A stretch of DNA of 64,000 nucleotides from Henningerozyma blattae CBS 6284 (GCF_000315915.1 NC_020190.1:558001-622000); one strand, 5' to 3'. Positions 20,293-30,074 are shown, counted from the stretch's first letter. Notes: generated from the letters alone by a model not told the origin. Translations and numbers: made by a program.

Positions 20293-20628
20293 ATGAGTAA
20301 TATATTAAATGTTTTTAATCCTCCACCAGAAAGGGATCTTGAAAAAACGGCGACTATGGATTGTGTTCCCTGTCAAATTATGGCTACTATGTTTTCAATT
20401 GGGTTTGGTTCTTATTTAGCTTCTGGAAGAGCCACAAAATATGGCAAGAAGGAACAAGCCAAGGGAGTGACATTGCAAGAGTTTGAAAAAAGGAATCCTA
20501 AATGGTGGAGATCGTCTTTAAGAGGATTTGGTGCTGGGTTGATAATGTTTGGATTAATTAGAGGATCCGAAGGTTGGCTATGGAATCCTCGGAAGGAATA
20601 TAAGAAGTTAGATTATACAAACGAATGA
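20293..20628 (+). CDS. YDL157C: Small mitochondrial protein, YDL157C family
   Basis: The 111-residue product matches the uncharacterised S. cerevisiae protein YDL157C in position (next to CMR1), size (about 118) and style. It has a short N-terminal segment NPPPERDLEKTATMDCVPCQ with a CxxC pair (DCVPCQ), a hydrophobic helix with glycines (ATMFSIGFGSYLASG) and a second one near the C-terminus (GFGAGLIMFGLIRG). Two helices around a charged loop suggest a hairpin in a mitochondrial membrane; the yeast protein is found in mitochondria. I recall similarity to the DUF4536 family but cannot test it here. The molecular role is unknown. Confidence 0.85.
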   Translation: MSNILNVFNPPPERDLEKTATMDCVPCQIMATMFSIGFGSYLASGRATKYGKKEQAKGVTLQEFEKRNPKWWRSSLRGFGAGLIMFGLIRGSEGWLWNPRKEYKKLDYTNE

Positions 20629-20796
20629 TTCTAAATAAAGAAAACGTAAGAGACTAGTTAGCTGGTGGTCGACTAAATTTTTTTTGAGTTTTTATTTTTC
20701 TTTTTCTTTTTTTTTACTTTTTTTTAATTTTTTTTTATCAGGTAAAAAGAATTATTATAGATGTATATAGGGGGTAGAAGAGAAGGGAAAGGGAAA

Positions 20797-22467
20797 TTAA
20801 TTCCCACGTTCGAATTTTTTCTTTCTATATTCTTGAAATTTTTTTCTTTCAAATTGTTCACGTTTATATTGTTTTTCATCCTTCATGTAAGATCTAATAC
20901 GCTTAGCCCAAATTTTGAATTCTTTATCTTTATCATTGAAATTTAAAATAAAAGGATGATTTAATAAATCCTTCATGGAAGGTCTTAATTTTTCATCTTT
21001 AATACAACATCTTTTTATAAAATCGTTCATCATGGGAGGATATTTATTTGCTACTTGTGCAGATAAACTTGGAGAAGGTTCATTGACGATTCTTTGTAAA
21101 AGATCTAGAATCCCATCTGGAGTATCGTTATGACCACCAAGGGGGAATTCACCGGTGACCAATTCAATTAAAGTTAATCCAAGAGACCAAACATCACCTT
21201 TAGTGGAATAGACGTTCCCTTGAATTCTTTCAGGTGACATATAAGTAGAGGTCCCTACGAATGTATCTGCGATAGAATTTATTAAAGTTTTGGAAACACC
21301 GAAATCACAAATTTTCACTTGTCCTTTACTCCCAATTAAAATATTTGATGGTTTTATATCTCTATGAATGATTTTATAATTGTCATATAAATAAGATAAT
21401 CCCGTAAGTACAGAAGCAGAAATCCTGGAGATCGAAAGAGTATTGAACCATTTGACAACGATATCTTGTGGGATTAAATTTCTATTCACAAAAGAATGAT
21501 ATGTGGAAAGGATTTTATCCAGAGATCCACAATTCATATATTCTAAGAGTATGATGATTTCATTATTTGTGGATTGATCATAAAATGCTCCGTAGAATTC
21601 TACCAAGTTCGGATGTGGTTTTAAATTCTTCATAATGGTCAATTCCCTAATTAATTGATTTATGATTTTGTCATTATTTTTCTCTACGGGTATAGTCTTT
21701 TTAGCTATCACTTTGGAATCTGGGACATGTAATGCTTTTGTAACGGTTCCTGAATTACCTGAACCAATCTTGCCCAGTTGTACGATATCCTGGATGTTCA
21801 TAAACGTGGAGGAATGTGAATGTGCATGTGCATGTGCATGTGAATGTGAATGTGAGTGTGATTCTGATTGTTGAGTGAGTGAAGATGGAGCCGTGGTGGA
21901 ACTGGTGGTGGGGAGTGGCTGTTGTGCTGGAGGTGGAGGTACAATGGAGGATTCTACCAATGGAGGTGTCGTGGAGTCTATAGATGGGATGTCTGTATTT
22001 ATTGGGGTATTCAACGAAGATGTAGAAGAGATGAAAAGAGAATTACGTAGTTGGTTTGTCGGAGTGGCAAGGTCACTGATTGTAAGTGAATCGTTGGACG
22101 ATCGTTTCCTAGCTAATCTATGAGGTTCATCATGGACCAAGATACTTTGTAAGTTCTGATTGACAAGTCGATTAGAAGAGGGTGCAGTGGTGGTGGTATC
22201 TATTGTATATATGCTTGAATCACTTTGTAAAGCCAAATTCTTGATGGCCGGTCTATTTTTTCGTTTATTGGAGAGACTAATTGATTTGAAATGAGTCGTG
22301 GTTCTATCGATTGTAGGATCTATTTGAGAAGTGGCTATTATTCGTTCATTAGGATCTATCAGACAATTGCCCGACGCATGTGTGGGTTCCTCTATTGTGG
22401 TATCCTCATCATTAGCCAAGGATAAATTTTTAAAGTTTCTTTTCTGAAGAGTTCTAGCTTTGAACAT
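20797..22467 (-). CDS. STE7: Ste7, MAP kinase kinase of the mating/filamentation pathway
   Basis: Ste7 is the MAPKK phosphorylated by Ste11 that activates Fus3 and Kss1, on the Ste5 scaffold in pheromone response. The 556-residue product (S. cerevisiae 515) starts MFKARTLQKRNFKNLSL, a basic-hydrophobic MAPK docking motif like that of yeast Ste7. The kinase domain starts with the glycine loop GKIGSGNSG near 232-240, then AKKTIPVE, HRDIKPSN, DFG and the activation segment SIADTFVGT with the two expected phosphosites at Ser398 and Thr402. The linker holds proline runs and a Ser-His/Ala-His repeat just before the kinase domain, encoded by a hexamer-like repeat (about 21800-21860). The position next to the YDL157C-like gene and DHH1 matches YDL159W. 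Confidence 0.96.
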   Translation of the reverse strand: MFKARTLQKRNFKNLSLANDEDTTIEEPTHASGNCLIDPNERIIATSQIDPTIDRTTTHFKSISLSNKRKNRPAIKNLALQSDSSIYTIDTTTTAPSSNRLVNQNLQSILVHDEPHRLARKRSSNDSLTISDLATPTNQLRNSLFISSTSSLNTPINTDIPSIDSTTPPLVESSIVPPPPAQQPLPTTSSTTAPSSLTQQSESHSHSHSHAHAHAHSHSSTFMNIQDIVQLGKIGSGNSGTVTKALHVPDSKVIAKKTIPVEKNNDKIINQLIRELTIMKNLKPHPNLVEFYGAFYDQSTNNEIIILLEYMNCGSLDKILSTYHSFVNRNLIPQDIVVKWFNTLSISRISASVLTGLSYLYDNYKIIHRDIKPSNILIGSKGQVKICDFGVSKTLINSIADTFVGTSTYMSPERIQGNVYSTKGDVWSLGLTLIELVTGEFPLGGHNDTPDGILDLLQRIVNEPSPSLSAQVANKYPPMMNDFIKRCCIKDEKLRPSMKDLLNHPFILNFNDKDKEFKIWAKRIRSYMKDEKQYKREQFERKKFQEYRKKKFERGN

Positions 22468-22647
22468 GGGGTAAAGAATTAATGAATGAATGAAAGAGAG
22501 AGGGAGAGAAGCAAAGAAAAGATCAGGAAAAAAAAAGACAAAAAAACACAGCGGTTTTGATCAATGTCGTTTCTCTCAGGTTGGATTGTCTGTAAAAAGA
22601 AGTTTTCACAGTATCCGAGCGTTATATATCTCTAGACGTTGAACTAG

Positions 22648-22695
22648 GCGATGTGTTAAGCGATAGGTTAAGCGATATGCTAAGCGTTGTGCTAA
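22648..22695. repeat. Four tandem 12-bp repeats upstream of STE7
   Basis: Four head-to-tail units read GCGATGTGTTAA, GCGATAGGTTAA, GCGATATGCTAA and GCGTTGTGCTAA, all in exact 12-bp register. A decayed fifth unit follows. They lie 180-230 bp upstream of STE7 and could be a multimerised factor site or a simple minisatellite. Confidence 0.8.
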
Positions 22696-23012
22696 GTGTT
22701 TTTGATAGGCATTATAATGGCCGTTACCGTTTAACTGGATAATATATCCCTGGCAGTGAAAAAATGATCTATAACAAGATCCGATCAGATCTAGTAGGCG
22801 ATGCAGTCTGAGCGATGATTACGCGTCTGGGGCTACGCGCTACGTACGCGTCTGAGCAGACCACAGAAAGTAACTGGTTTGGCAGGCGTAGGCGGGCCGC
22901 CATGGAGGCGCATGTGGGAGTCACGCCTAGGAAAGGACAGAGTGTGTACAACGTGTCGATTGCGGGTAACCCTGGAGCATTCTCGAGCGTCACTTGGCAA
23001 AGGAGGGATAAT

Positions 23013-23088
23013 CACGTGACAGGGATAATACAAGGCCACGTGTCAAATTGCTAATTTAGTATCACGTGTCAATTTATTACATCACGTG
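23013..23088. promoter_or_regulatory. Cluster of four CACGTG boxes
   Basis: CACGTG occurs at 23013, 23037, 23063 and 23083, in three of four cases as ATCACGTG, the Cbf1/CDEI form. Spacing is 24, 26 and 20 bp, about two helical turns. There is no CDEII or CDEIII nearby, so it is not a centromere. Cbf1 or another bHLH factor is the likely binder; the target may be STE7 or DHH1. Confidence 0.65.
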
Positions 23089-23115
23089 GTTTGCTCTTTC
23101 CAATTTCTCTCAACG

Positions 23116-23205
23116 TTACCCGGCTGCAGAGATCTTCTCTTTTTTTCCTAATTTCTTATCTATTGCAAACACGAATGTAAATTACGAGAAACAGAACTTA
23201 CCCGG
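23116..23205 (+). promoter_or_regulatory. Two Reb1 sites (TTACCCGG)
   Basis: TTACCCGG occurs at 23116-23123 and 23198-23205, matching the extended Reb1 consensus. General regulatory factors of this kind set nucleosome-free regions. The pair lies upstream of the inferred DHH1 leader and just past the E-box cluster, and may mark the DHH1 core promoter. Confidence 0.65.
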
Positions 23206-23269
23206 CCGTCATTTAGTCCTTGAGTTGTCAAGAGTTACTAAGAACGTTTGTTTCTTTGCATTTTCTTAG

Positions 23270-23395
23270 ACAGTGGCAATCAATAACCATAAGCAAAAAT
23301 CAGAGGCAGGATTGGATTGCCACTGTAAATTGTCATTGGGATAGATTACCACTAGACTATCACTGAGATTGCCACCGAGATTGTCACTGTAACAA
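23270..23395. repeat. Inverted repeat and degenerate 13-bp repeats
   Basis: ACAGTGGCAATC (23270-23281) and GATTGCCACTGT (23315-23326) are perfect 12-bp inverted arms around 33 bases. The right arm is the first of about six decayed copies of a unit like AGATTGCCACTG that run to about 23395. No known element family is recognised. Confidence 0.65.
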
Positions 23396-24060
23396 TAACA
23401 ATTGATACCAACATAAAACAAACCTCAAACAAATAATATAGATAAACTGAATCTCACAAGAGTTTTTATCTTTAACCACCTTCTACAAAACATACACGCT
23501 AACACCGATATTTTTTTTTAAAAATCACTTTACGTTACTTTACATCTAACAACACCAGCTAATCACCAGCTCTGTCAAGAAGTACCATTCCATTATCACC
23601 TCTCCTTTTTTTTCCTTTTTTTTATCTCTCAACTCTTTCAACCCTCATTCATTACAAAAAAAGAACATTGACTTAGAATTTTACTAACTCCACCGTACCC
23701 AAACAACACTATAAAGTTAACTCTAACACGAACTCTAATTACAACCATAACTAGAACACACTACTAAATTAGAGTACGTAATTTAATATATACTACTATT
23801 ATAATATAAAATAAGCAATTCCCTCGCGTATCCTTATTTTTTTTTCTTTAAATTTTCCATAGAAAAAAGCGAACCGTATAGAAATTTAAATCCCAAACCG
23901 AAAAAATAAAAAAAAGAAATTTTATTTTTTTTCTTGAACACACTATAGAATAATAATCTTTAAAAAACTTATCCAGTTTTGTTTTAAACAAAAAAAATAG
24001 AACATAGAAAAAAATTCTTATTATCTATACACAAACTTACAGAAAAAAACTTCTCTCCTC

Positions 24061-24063
<3 letters not shown>

Positions 24064-24096
<33 letters not shown>
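24064..24096. repeat. (CA)16 microsatellite just before DHH1
   Basis: An uninterrupted CA dinucleotide run of 33 bases ends 12 bases before the DHH1 ATG, so it lies in the 5' UTR next to the start codon. Confidence 0.95.
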
Positions 24097-24098
<2 letters not shown>

Positions 24099-24108
24099 CC
24101 CCTTCATA

Positions 24109-25546
24109 ATGTCCACTGTCCAACAACAACTCGATACAAACGATTGGAAGTCAAAATTGAACATTCCAAAAAAAGATACAAGACCTCAAACTGAAGATGT
24201 GTTAAACACAAAGGGTAACTCCTTCGAAGATTTCTATTTGAAAAGAGAACTATTAATGGGTATCTTCGAAGCAGGCTTCGAAAAACCTTCCCCTATCCAA
24301 GAAGAATCTATCCCAATTGCTATAGCAGGAAGAGATATTCTTGCAAGAGCCAAAAATGGGACTGGTAAAACTGCTGCATTCGTCATCCCTACACTAGAAA
24401 AAGTAAAACCAAAGATCAACAAGATTCAAGCTTTGATCATGGTCCCCACAAGAGAATTGGCTCTTCAGACTTCTCAAGTAGTAAGAACTTTAGGTAAACA
24501 TTGTGGAATCTCCTGTATGGTCACCACAGGGGGTACTAATTTGAGAGACGATATCATGAGATTGAACGAAACTATACACGTCTTGGTCGGTACTCCAGGT
24601 AGAGTCCTTGATTTGGCCTCCAGAAAAGTTGCTGATCTTTCCGAATGTAGTTTGTTCATCATGGATGAAGCCGATAAGATGTTGTCCAGAGATTTCAAAA
24701 CAATCATTGAACAAATCTTGATTTTCTTACCAAAACATCATCAATCTCTATTATTCAGTGCCACTTTCCCCTTGACTGTTAAAGAATTTATGGTCAAACA
24801 TTTAACAAAACCTTATGAAATCAATTTAATGGATGAACTAACTTTGAAAGGTATCACTCAATATTACGCCTTCGTCGAAGAAAGACAAAAATTACATTGT
24901 TTAAATACATTGTTCTCCAAATTGCAAATCAACCAAGCCATCATCTTTTGCAATTCCACAAATAGAGTGGAATTATTAGCCAAGAAAATTACTGATTTAG
25001 GCTACTCATGTTATTACTCACATGCAAGAATGAAACAACAAGAAAGAAATAGAGTTTTCCATGAATTCCGTCAAGGTAAAGTTAGAACCCTTGTATGTTC
25101 AGATTTATTGACTCGTGGTATTGATATCCAAGCTGTTAACGTCGTCATCAATTTCGATTTTCCAAAAACTGCAGAAACCTATTTACACAGAATCGGTAGA
25201 TCCGGTAGATTCGGTCATTTAGGTTTGGCTATCAATTTGATTAATTGGAATGACCGTTTCAATTTATACAAGATTGAACAAGAATTGGGTACAGAAATCG
25301 CTGCAATTCCTTCCACCATCGACAAATCATTATATGTCGCCAATGATAATTCTGCTGTTCCAATTCCATTCCCAATTACAAATGATCAACATGCTGATAA
25401 TCAGAACCAAATGCCAAACCAAATGCCAAATCAAATGCCTCCACAACAATTTAATCCTCAATTCAACCCTCAACAACAAATGATGAACATGCAAATGCCT
25501 CCTCCTCCAGCTCAACAACAAAATTTTAAATCAACCTCAATTTTAA
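24109..25546 (+). CDS. DHH1: Dhh1, DEAD-box decapping activator (3' end shifted by one base)
   Basis: Dhh1 is the DDX6-type cytoplasmic RNA helicase of P-bodies that represses translation and promotes decapping with Pat1, Edc3 and the Ccr4-Not complex. All motifs are present: Walker A AKNGTGKT (81-88), PTREL, TPGR, DEAD (186-189), SAT (217-219), ARMKQQERN, and HRIGRSGR (360-367), followed by a Met/Gln/Pro-rich tail. The uncorrected open frame runs to 25866, but after residue 472 it turns into a Phe/Tyr/Leu-rich sequence that looks like a translated T-rich 3' UTR. With one T fewer in 25524-25527 the protein ends naturally as NLNQPQF at a TAA at 25544-25546 (about 478 residues; S. cerevisiae 506). 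A long AUG-free leader precedes it. Confidence 0.93.
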
Positions 25547-28500
25547 GAGCTATAATTTACATGCTTCCTCCACCCACGTTCTCTCCTTTCTTAAGAATAT
25601 TTCAATTTGATCTTCAATTTTTTTTCTATTTATTTTTATCTTTTTACATTTACTTTTTTTATTTACAAATTTTATTTTTTTTGTCTCTTTCTTTATGTTC
25701 ACTATTTTACTTTATTTCATTTTCAATTCATACCTTTCTTTATTTGGTTATTTTTTCTCACTATTATTTTTTACTCGACCATTTTTTTTTATTTTCAATT
25801 CACAAAAAAAAGATCAATCCTTCTCATTCTTATCATTTCTTAACTCCCTCACCTGCCACTAATTAATTCATTCCCCCTCATCACCTCTTTTAAATCTTAC
25901 ATTTTTTTTTTTTTTAATTTTCTCCCCCCTAGCATACTTTAACTTAATTAGCATATTTCCTTCCATCTATGAAAACAACTTCTATTACGCTAAACTGTGC
26001 TTTTATACACATGTTCATGTTTAAAATTATTACATTGTTTTTGGTTTTCAATTTTTATTTTTTCTTTATTTTCTTCATTTCCTGTATATCAAATTAATTT
26101 GTTTCAACATTTTCTCTCTTACTGATATCAAGACTACACAAGCTTTCATGATACTCTATTTTTTTTTTCATTTTCTTTTAATGATTGTCAGTCTTAATGC
26201 TTGTATCCATTCTTTATTCTGATTGGATAAATTATTATAACTTGATCATTTTGAGCCATTATATTTTAATTTTTTTTATTCTCATCAATTTTTTTGCCTC
26301 ATTTGATTTTATTTTAAAAAAAATTTTTTTGGCATAAGAGTTTTTGAATCAAATATTTTAGCCTATTAGAGCAACCGCATCTCCCTTGAGAGTTATATCT
26401 TGGTTAAATAGAAATGATCATACAACTGCTCAATATAACATCTTACCTGTCTTTACAACCACGTTTTACTACTTGGTCCATTCAGCCTAATTTTGCTCAC
26501 TGCTATTAATTAAAAATTATAGATTAATCCTCGATTCACAAGATTAAAGAAAAGAAAAAAACTTCTCAACTGTTCCATCAAGACGATACATTTTACGTTT
26601 GTCTTTACCTTTCTCTTCCACTTTTTTTTTCTATTTTTTTTTTATTTTTAATTTTAATTTTATTATTATTTTCTCTTTCTCATGGTTAAATTTCATGTTT
26701 ATACATATTCAATTCTATTAATAATACCAGCCTTCTATCAAAAAGAATAAAAACCCAACCTCAAATCAATAAAAAAATGATAAATTTATCGTTAAATCGG
26801 CGATTATATCTTATCTATGAACATTATTAAACAACTCTACAATTTTTTCTTTTATTTGCATTAGTTAATCTTTTACTCATTAAAAAAAAAGAATAAAAAT
26901 TTATTTCCAATTTTCGTTATCTTTAACAAATAAAGTCTTATTACAGATCAATTCTTCATTTATTGTAATCATTTTTTATATTTTCATTCTTCCCTCAAGA
27001 AATGGGTGATACTTCATTGTTTTATTTACTGATATCATTCATATCGTAAATCATCACCGACAATTTTCTTTTCTCATTTGTAATTCTTTTCTAATGATTA
27101 TTTTCATTCTGACACATCAACTAAGTTTGGAAAAAAAAATATAAATCATTGTCTAAAAGAAGAAGCTCATATTAAGTGATATACTTTAATGAATAATAAT
27201 AAAGAATTAAAGTTATCTCCGACAGACAAATTTAACTAAGCAAATTCCAAGAGCAATTGCGCCAATCAACCTTTAATCTATTATTATGATTTCATTGCAT
27301 TACTTGATATATTTTTAACATACCAACATCTATAGATCTTCTATTACCGAAACTTTTTTTTTAAAAAAAAAGTAACTCGAATTTACTACTATTAAAATAA
27401 AAACAAGAAATAATTAAAATTTCTCTATTCAATAATAAATAACTAAAGTTATTTCGTCATATCAAAATCGGAACTAAATAGGCAACATTTAAAGAAGAAA
27501 TATATAAAGGAGAGTTTTTTTTGCTGATTATTAATTTATCTCATTACACAAGACAAGGAGTGGGATACGATTGTTTTTAGAAAAAGAAAAAATTGTTTTC
27601 AATGTATTTATCTTTATTTATTTATTTCTTTTTTATTATTACTGGTTTTGATTGAAACGATTAATAATCTGCGCTTAAAAACTTGAAGGAAATAAATATT
27701 TTCATACAAGATTTTTAAACTATTTTATTTTGCTTGAAAATTAAAACAAGCAATTATGAGCATTATCTTATCTTTTCAAGAAATTTCGGTTTCCCTGTTC
27801 ATAGCCCAATACAGGAATTTGTTCAGTGGAGATATAAGCTGCTATTTCGTTTTGAAGAAATACCTTTTTTTTGGGGAATTTCTATTATCAATTGGCTTTA
27901 ATAAATTCCTTTTTTTTTTGTTTTTTTTTTTTTTTTTACCTTATTTTTTTACGTTAGGTACTTTTCCTTATTTGATCTTTTACATCTGATAAATTATATA
28001 ATTCTATTTACATCATTGCAAAACTTATTTGACAATCCGACATATCCAGACGATGGCTATTACTAGGCTATTACTAGGCCATTACGATATTAGCGTAATT
28101 TAACATTCGTCGGTTATCTCTAGTTCAGGTAAAACTCCGTAAATCATAGGTATTTCATTTAATATACAGCCAATCTTATCTCTATTCATGAATAAAATTT
28201 TAATTAGTCTTGTTTTGTTTTTTTCTTAAAATTATACTCTAATATTATTTCTTAATTGATTTTATGTTAAAAGGGTAATCTCGCTATTTTTTTTTTTTTA
28301 GAAATACTCATCATCGGAATTTTATCTTAATCATATTTATAATTCCAACCTCTCAAATAGGATTTTCCATAACTTGATATTTATTTTACATATCCTACCC
28401 AAATTATTTAAGGTTCATAAAAATTAAAAACCTAAGAAAAAAACAAAACGGTTATTCAAACAAGAAACGGATATTTCATGTAAAAAGAGCCTATAATTAC

Positions 28501-28552
28501 ATATTCAACAAATCAATCGTTTAACTTTTCAATTACCATTCCATTAACAATC
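25547..28552. other. Gene-free 3-kb interval between DHH1 and PNP1
   Basis: About 3 kb without a supported gene. The plus strand is strongly T-rich directly after DHH1 and AT-rich throughout, with many homopolymer runs. I checked it for coding frames, tRNA boxes and long terminal repeats and saw none. A triple 11-bp repeat lies at 28055-28087. In S. cerevisiae the next gene after DHH1 is ENT1; I see no relic of it. Confidence 0.55.
28055..28087. repeat. Three tandem 11-bp repeats upstream of PNP1
   Basis: GGCTATTACTA occurs twice in exact tandem, followed by GGCCATTACGA with two changes. The array is about 465 bp upstream of the PNP1 ATG. Confidence 0.8.
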
Positions 28553-29473
28553 ATGTCATCTGAAGATATTGAAGAAAAAAGATTAAAGATCCATACATCT
28601 ACAGAGTTTATTAAGAAATCAATTACAAATCACTTTACGGAACCATTTGAACCACGTATTCTAATCATCTGTGGCTCTGGCTTGGGTGGTATTTCTAATC
28701 GACTTGATGCAAATAAGGAAAAATTAGTTATACCATATTCTGATATACCAAACTTTAAAAAAAGTACTGTTCCTGGACATATGGGAACATTAATTTTTGG
28801 TACGATGAATCGTACTCCAGTCGTATTGATGAATGGTAGACTGCATGGATACGAAGGCAATTCACTCTTCGATACTACTTTCCCTATCCGTGTTCTGGAT
28901 GGATTAAAAACAGTTCAAACTTTAATTGTAACGAATGCTGCAGGGGGTTTAAATCATGATTTCCAAACTTGCGACCTTATGTGCATTTACGACCATATAA
29001 ACTTCCCTGGCTTGGCAGGTAAGCATCCACTGATTGGAGAAAATATGGATGAATATGGCCCAAGATTCCTGGCTTTAAGTGATGCTTACGATTTAGAATT
29101 ACGAAAGTTATTATTTAGAAAACAAAGGGAATTAGGTATATCAAGGAAATTGCATGAAGGTACTTATTGTTTTGTTTCTGGCCCAACTTTCGAAACAAGA
29201 GCGGAATGTAGAATGATTAATGCGATGGGCGGCGATGCTGTTGGTATGAGTACTGTTCCTGAAGTAATCGTTGCTAGACATTGTGGTTGGAGAGTTTTAG
29301 CGTTAAGTCTAATTACTAATAAATCCGTCTTAGACCACCCCGCGAGCGTATTTGATGAAAATCCAGTTGCTTTAGACGTTGGTATAGCAAATCATGCAGA
29401 AGTACTGGAGAATGGTAAATCAGCATCTACCGATGTTGAACATCTAATTGCTGCAGTAGTAGGCGATCTGTAA
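28553..29473 (+). CDS. PNP1: Purine nucleoside phosphorylase
   Basis: Pnp1 cleaves inosine and guanosine with phosphate to base plus ribose 1-phosphate in purine salvage; in yeast it also acts on nicotinamide riboside. The 306-residue product (S. cerevisiae 311) is a full trimeric class PNP. It has the phosphate-binding ICGSGLGGIS and GRLHGYEG, TNAAGGLN, the base-site YCFVSGPTFETRAE, and GMSTVPEVIVARHCGWRV, which is the mtaP/PNP family signature. Its place near SEC13 and in the same ancestral block as the CLB3/CLB4 pair agrees with S. cerevisiae YLR208-YLR210. Firm. Confidence 0.96.
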   Translation: MSSEDIEEKRLKIHTSTEFIKKSITNHFTEPFEPRILIICGSGLGGISNRLDANKEKLVIPYSDIPNFKKSTVPGHMGTLIFGTMNRTPVVLMNGRLHGYEGNSLFDTTFPIRVLDGLKTVQTLIVTNAAGGLNHDFQTCDLMCIYDHINFPGLAGKHPLIGENMDEYGPRFLALSDAYDLELRKLLFRKQRELGISRKLHEGTYCFVSGPTFETRAECRMINAMGGDAVGMSTVPEVIVARHCGWRVLALSLITNKSVLDHPASVFDENPVALDVGIANHAEVLENGKSASTDVEHLIAAVVGDL

Positions 29474-29901
29474 ACTAGTTTATCTAGTTCATCCATACTA
29501 TTTTATTGGCTCGTTTGCTAAATATTTATCTGTTCTATATACGATATGTAATTGCCCCTTGATTGAATGGGTAAATAATTACGTTTACTATATACAAGCG
29601 TTGTTGGCAAATAGGGTAAAGTGCTTGGGATCTAAGTGGATACTCTCGAATCTAAAATATATCAAGAAAAAAAAAAAAATACCCGGGCCTCTTAAGGTAA
29701 CATATTTTGCCTTTAATAGATTTCAACAGTAGAGACCAATTATGCTGGTCAGAGGGGTAAAAGTAGTAAAATCAAAAGAAATATATGTTTTAGAAAATTC
29801 AGGCACAAGTAAATTTTTTACTAGATTCAAGCATTTCTTGTTGAAGTTTTCACAAGTTTAAAAAAAAGCGCCTTGGCGTTTTTCTGAACGAACGAAAGAT
29901 G

Positions 29902-29912
29902 ACCTTAAGGGT
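29902..29912 (+). promoter_or_regulatory. Zinc-responsive element, one mismatch
   Basis: ACCTTAAGGGT matches the Zap1 consensus ACCTTNAAGGT except at one position. It lies 162 bp upstream of the perfect site. Confidence 0.55.
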
Positions 29913-30063
29913 AGTCCACATTAATGCGTCAGTAAAATACAACTGCATTGATAGATAGGAATCTCACGAATTGTGACAAACTATTAGACGATATTGAAAA
30001 TTTAACGTTCAGTAACCTTATTTTTCTATTGTTATTGTTTAGACTCATGGTTATTATTAAGTG

Positions 30064-30074
30064 ACCTTCAAGGT
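30064..30074 (+). promoter_or_regulatory. Zinc-responsive element (Zap1 site), perfect
   Basis: ACCTTCAAGGT fits the Zap1 consensus ACCTTNAAGGT exactly, 460 bp upstream of the ZRT2 ATG. Zinc-regulated transcription by Zap1 is the known control of ZRT genes in S. cerevisiae. Confidence 0.88.

Larger units (their letters stand above)
22468..24108. other. STE7-DHH1 intergenic region: repeats, E-boxes and long leader
   Basis: This 1.64-kb divergent interval has four parts. Next to STE7 is a purine-rich stretch (CT-rich in the STE7 leader). Then comes a locally GC-rich piece (about 22620-23120) with four 12-bp tandem repeats, four CACGTG boxes and a Reb1 site. A stretch of degenerate 13-bp repeats with an inverted copy follows (23270-23395). 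Last is an AUG-free, G-poor leader ending in a CA repeat just before the DHH1 ATG. Open frames within 22769-23269 overlap on both strands and show no family pattern, so I call no gene. Confidence 0.6.

Noticed and set aside
23013..23200. Possible centromere at the CACGTG cluster
   Set aside because: No AT-only stretch of about 80 bp and no CDEIII consensus follow any of the four boxes.
22769..23269. Small frames in the GC-rich patch upstream of DHH1
   Set aside because: Several overlapping frames on both strands follow from the lack of stop codons in GC-rich DNA. None has a recognisable domain.
23682..23688. TACTAAC branch-point sequence in the DHH1 leader suggesting a 5' UTR intron
   Set aside because: No convincing GTATGT-type donor is seen upstream in the leader, so an intron is not supported.
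25547..25866. Hydrophobic C-terminal extension of DHH1 as a real membrane tail
   Set aside because: The sequence is low-complexity T-rich DNA in translation, and a one-base change restores a normal end. An error or indel is the simpler reading.
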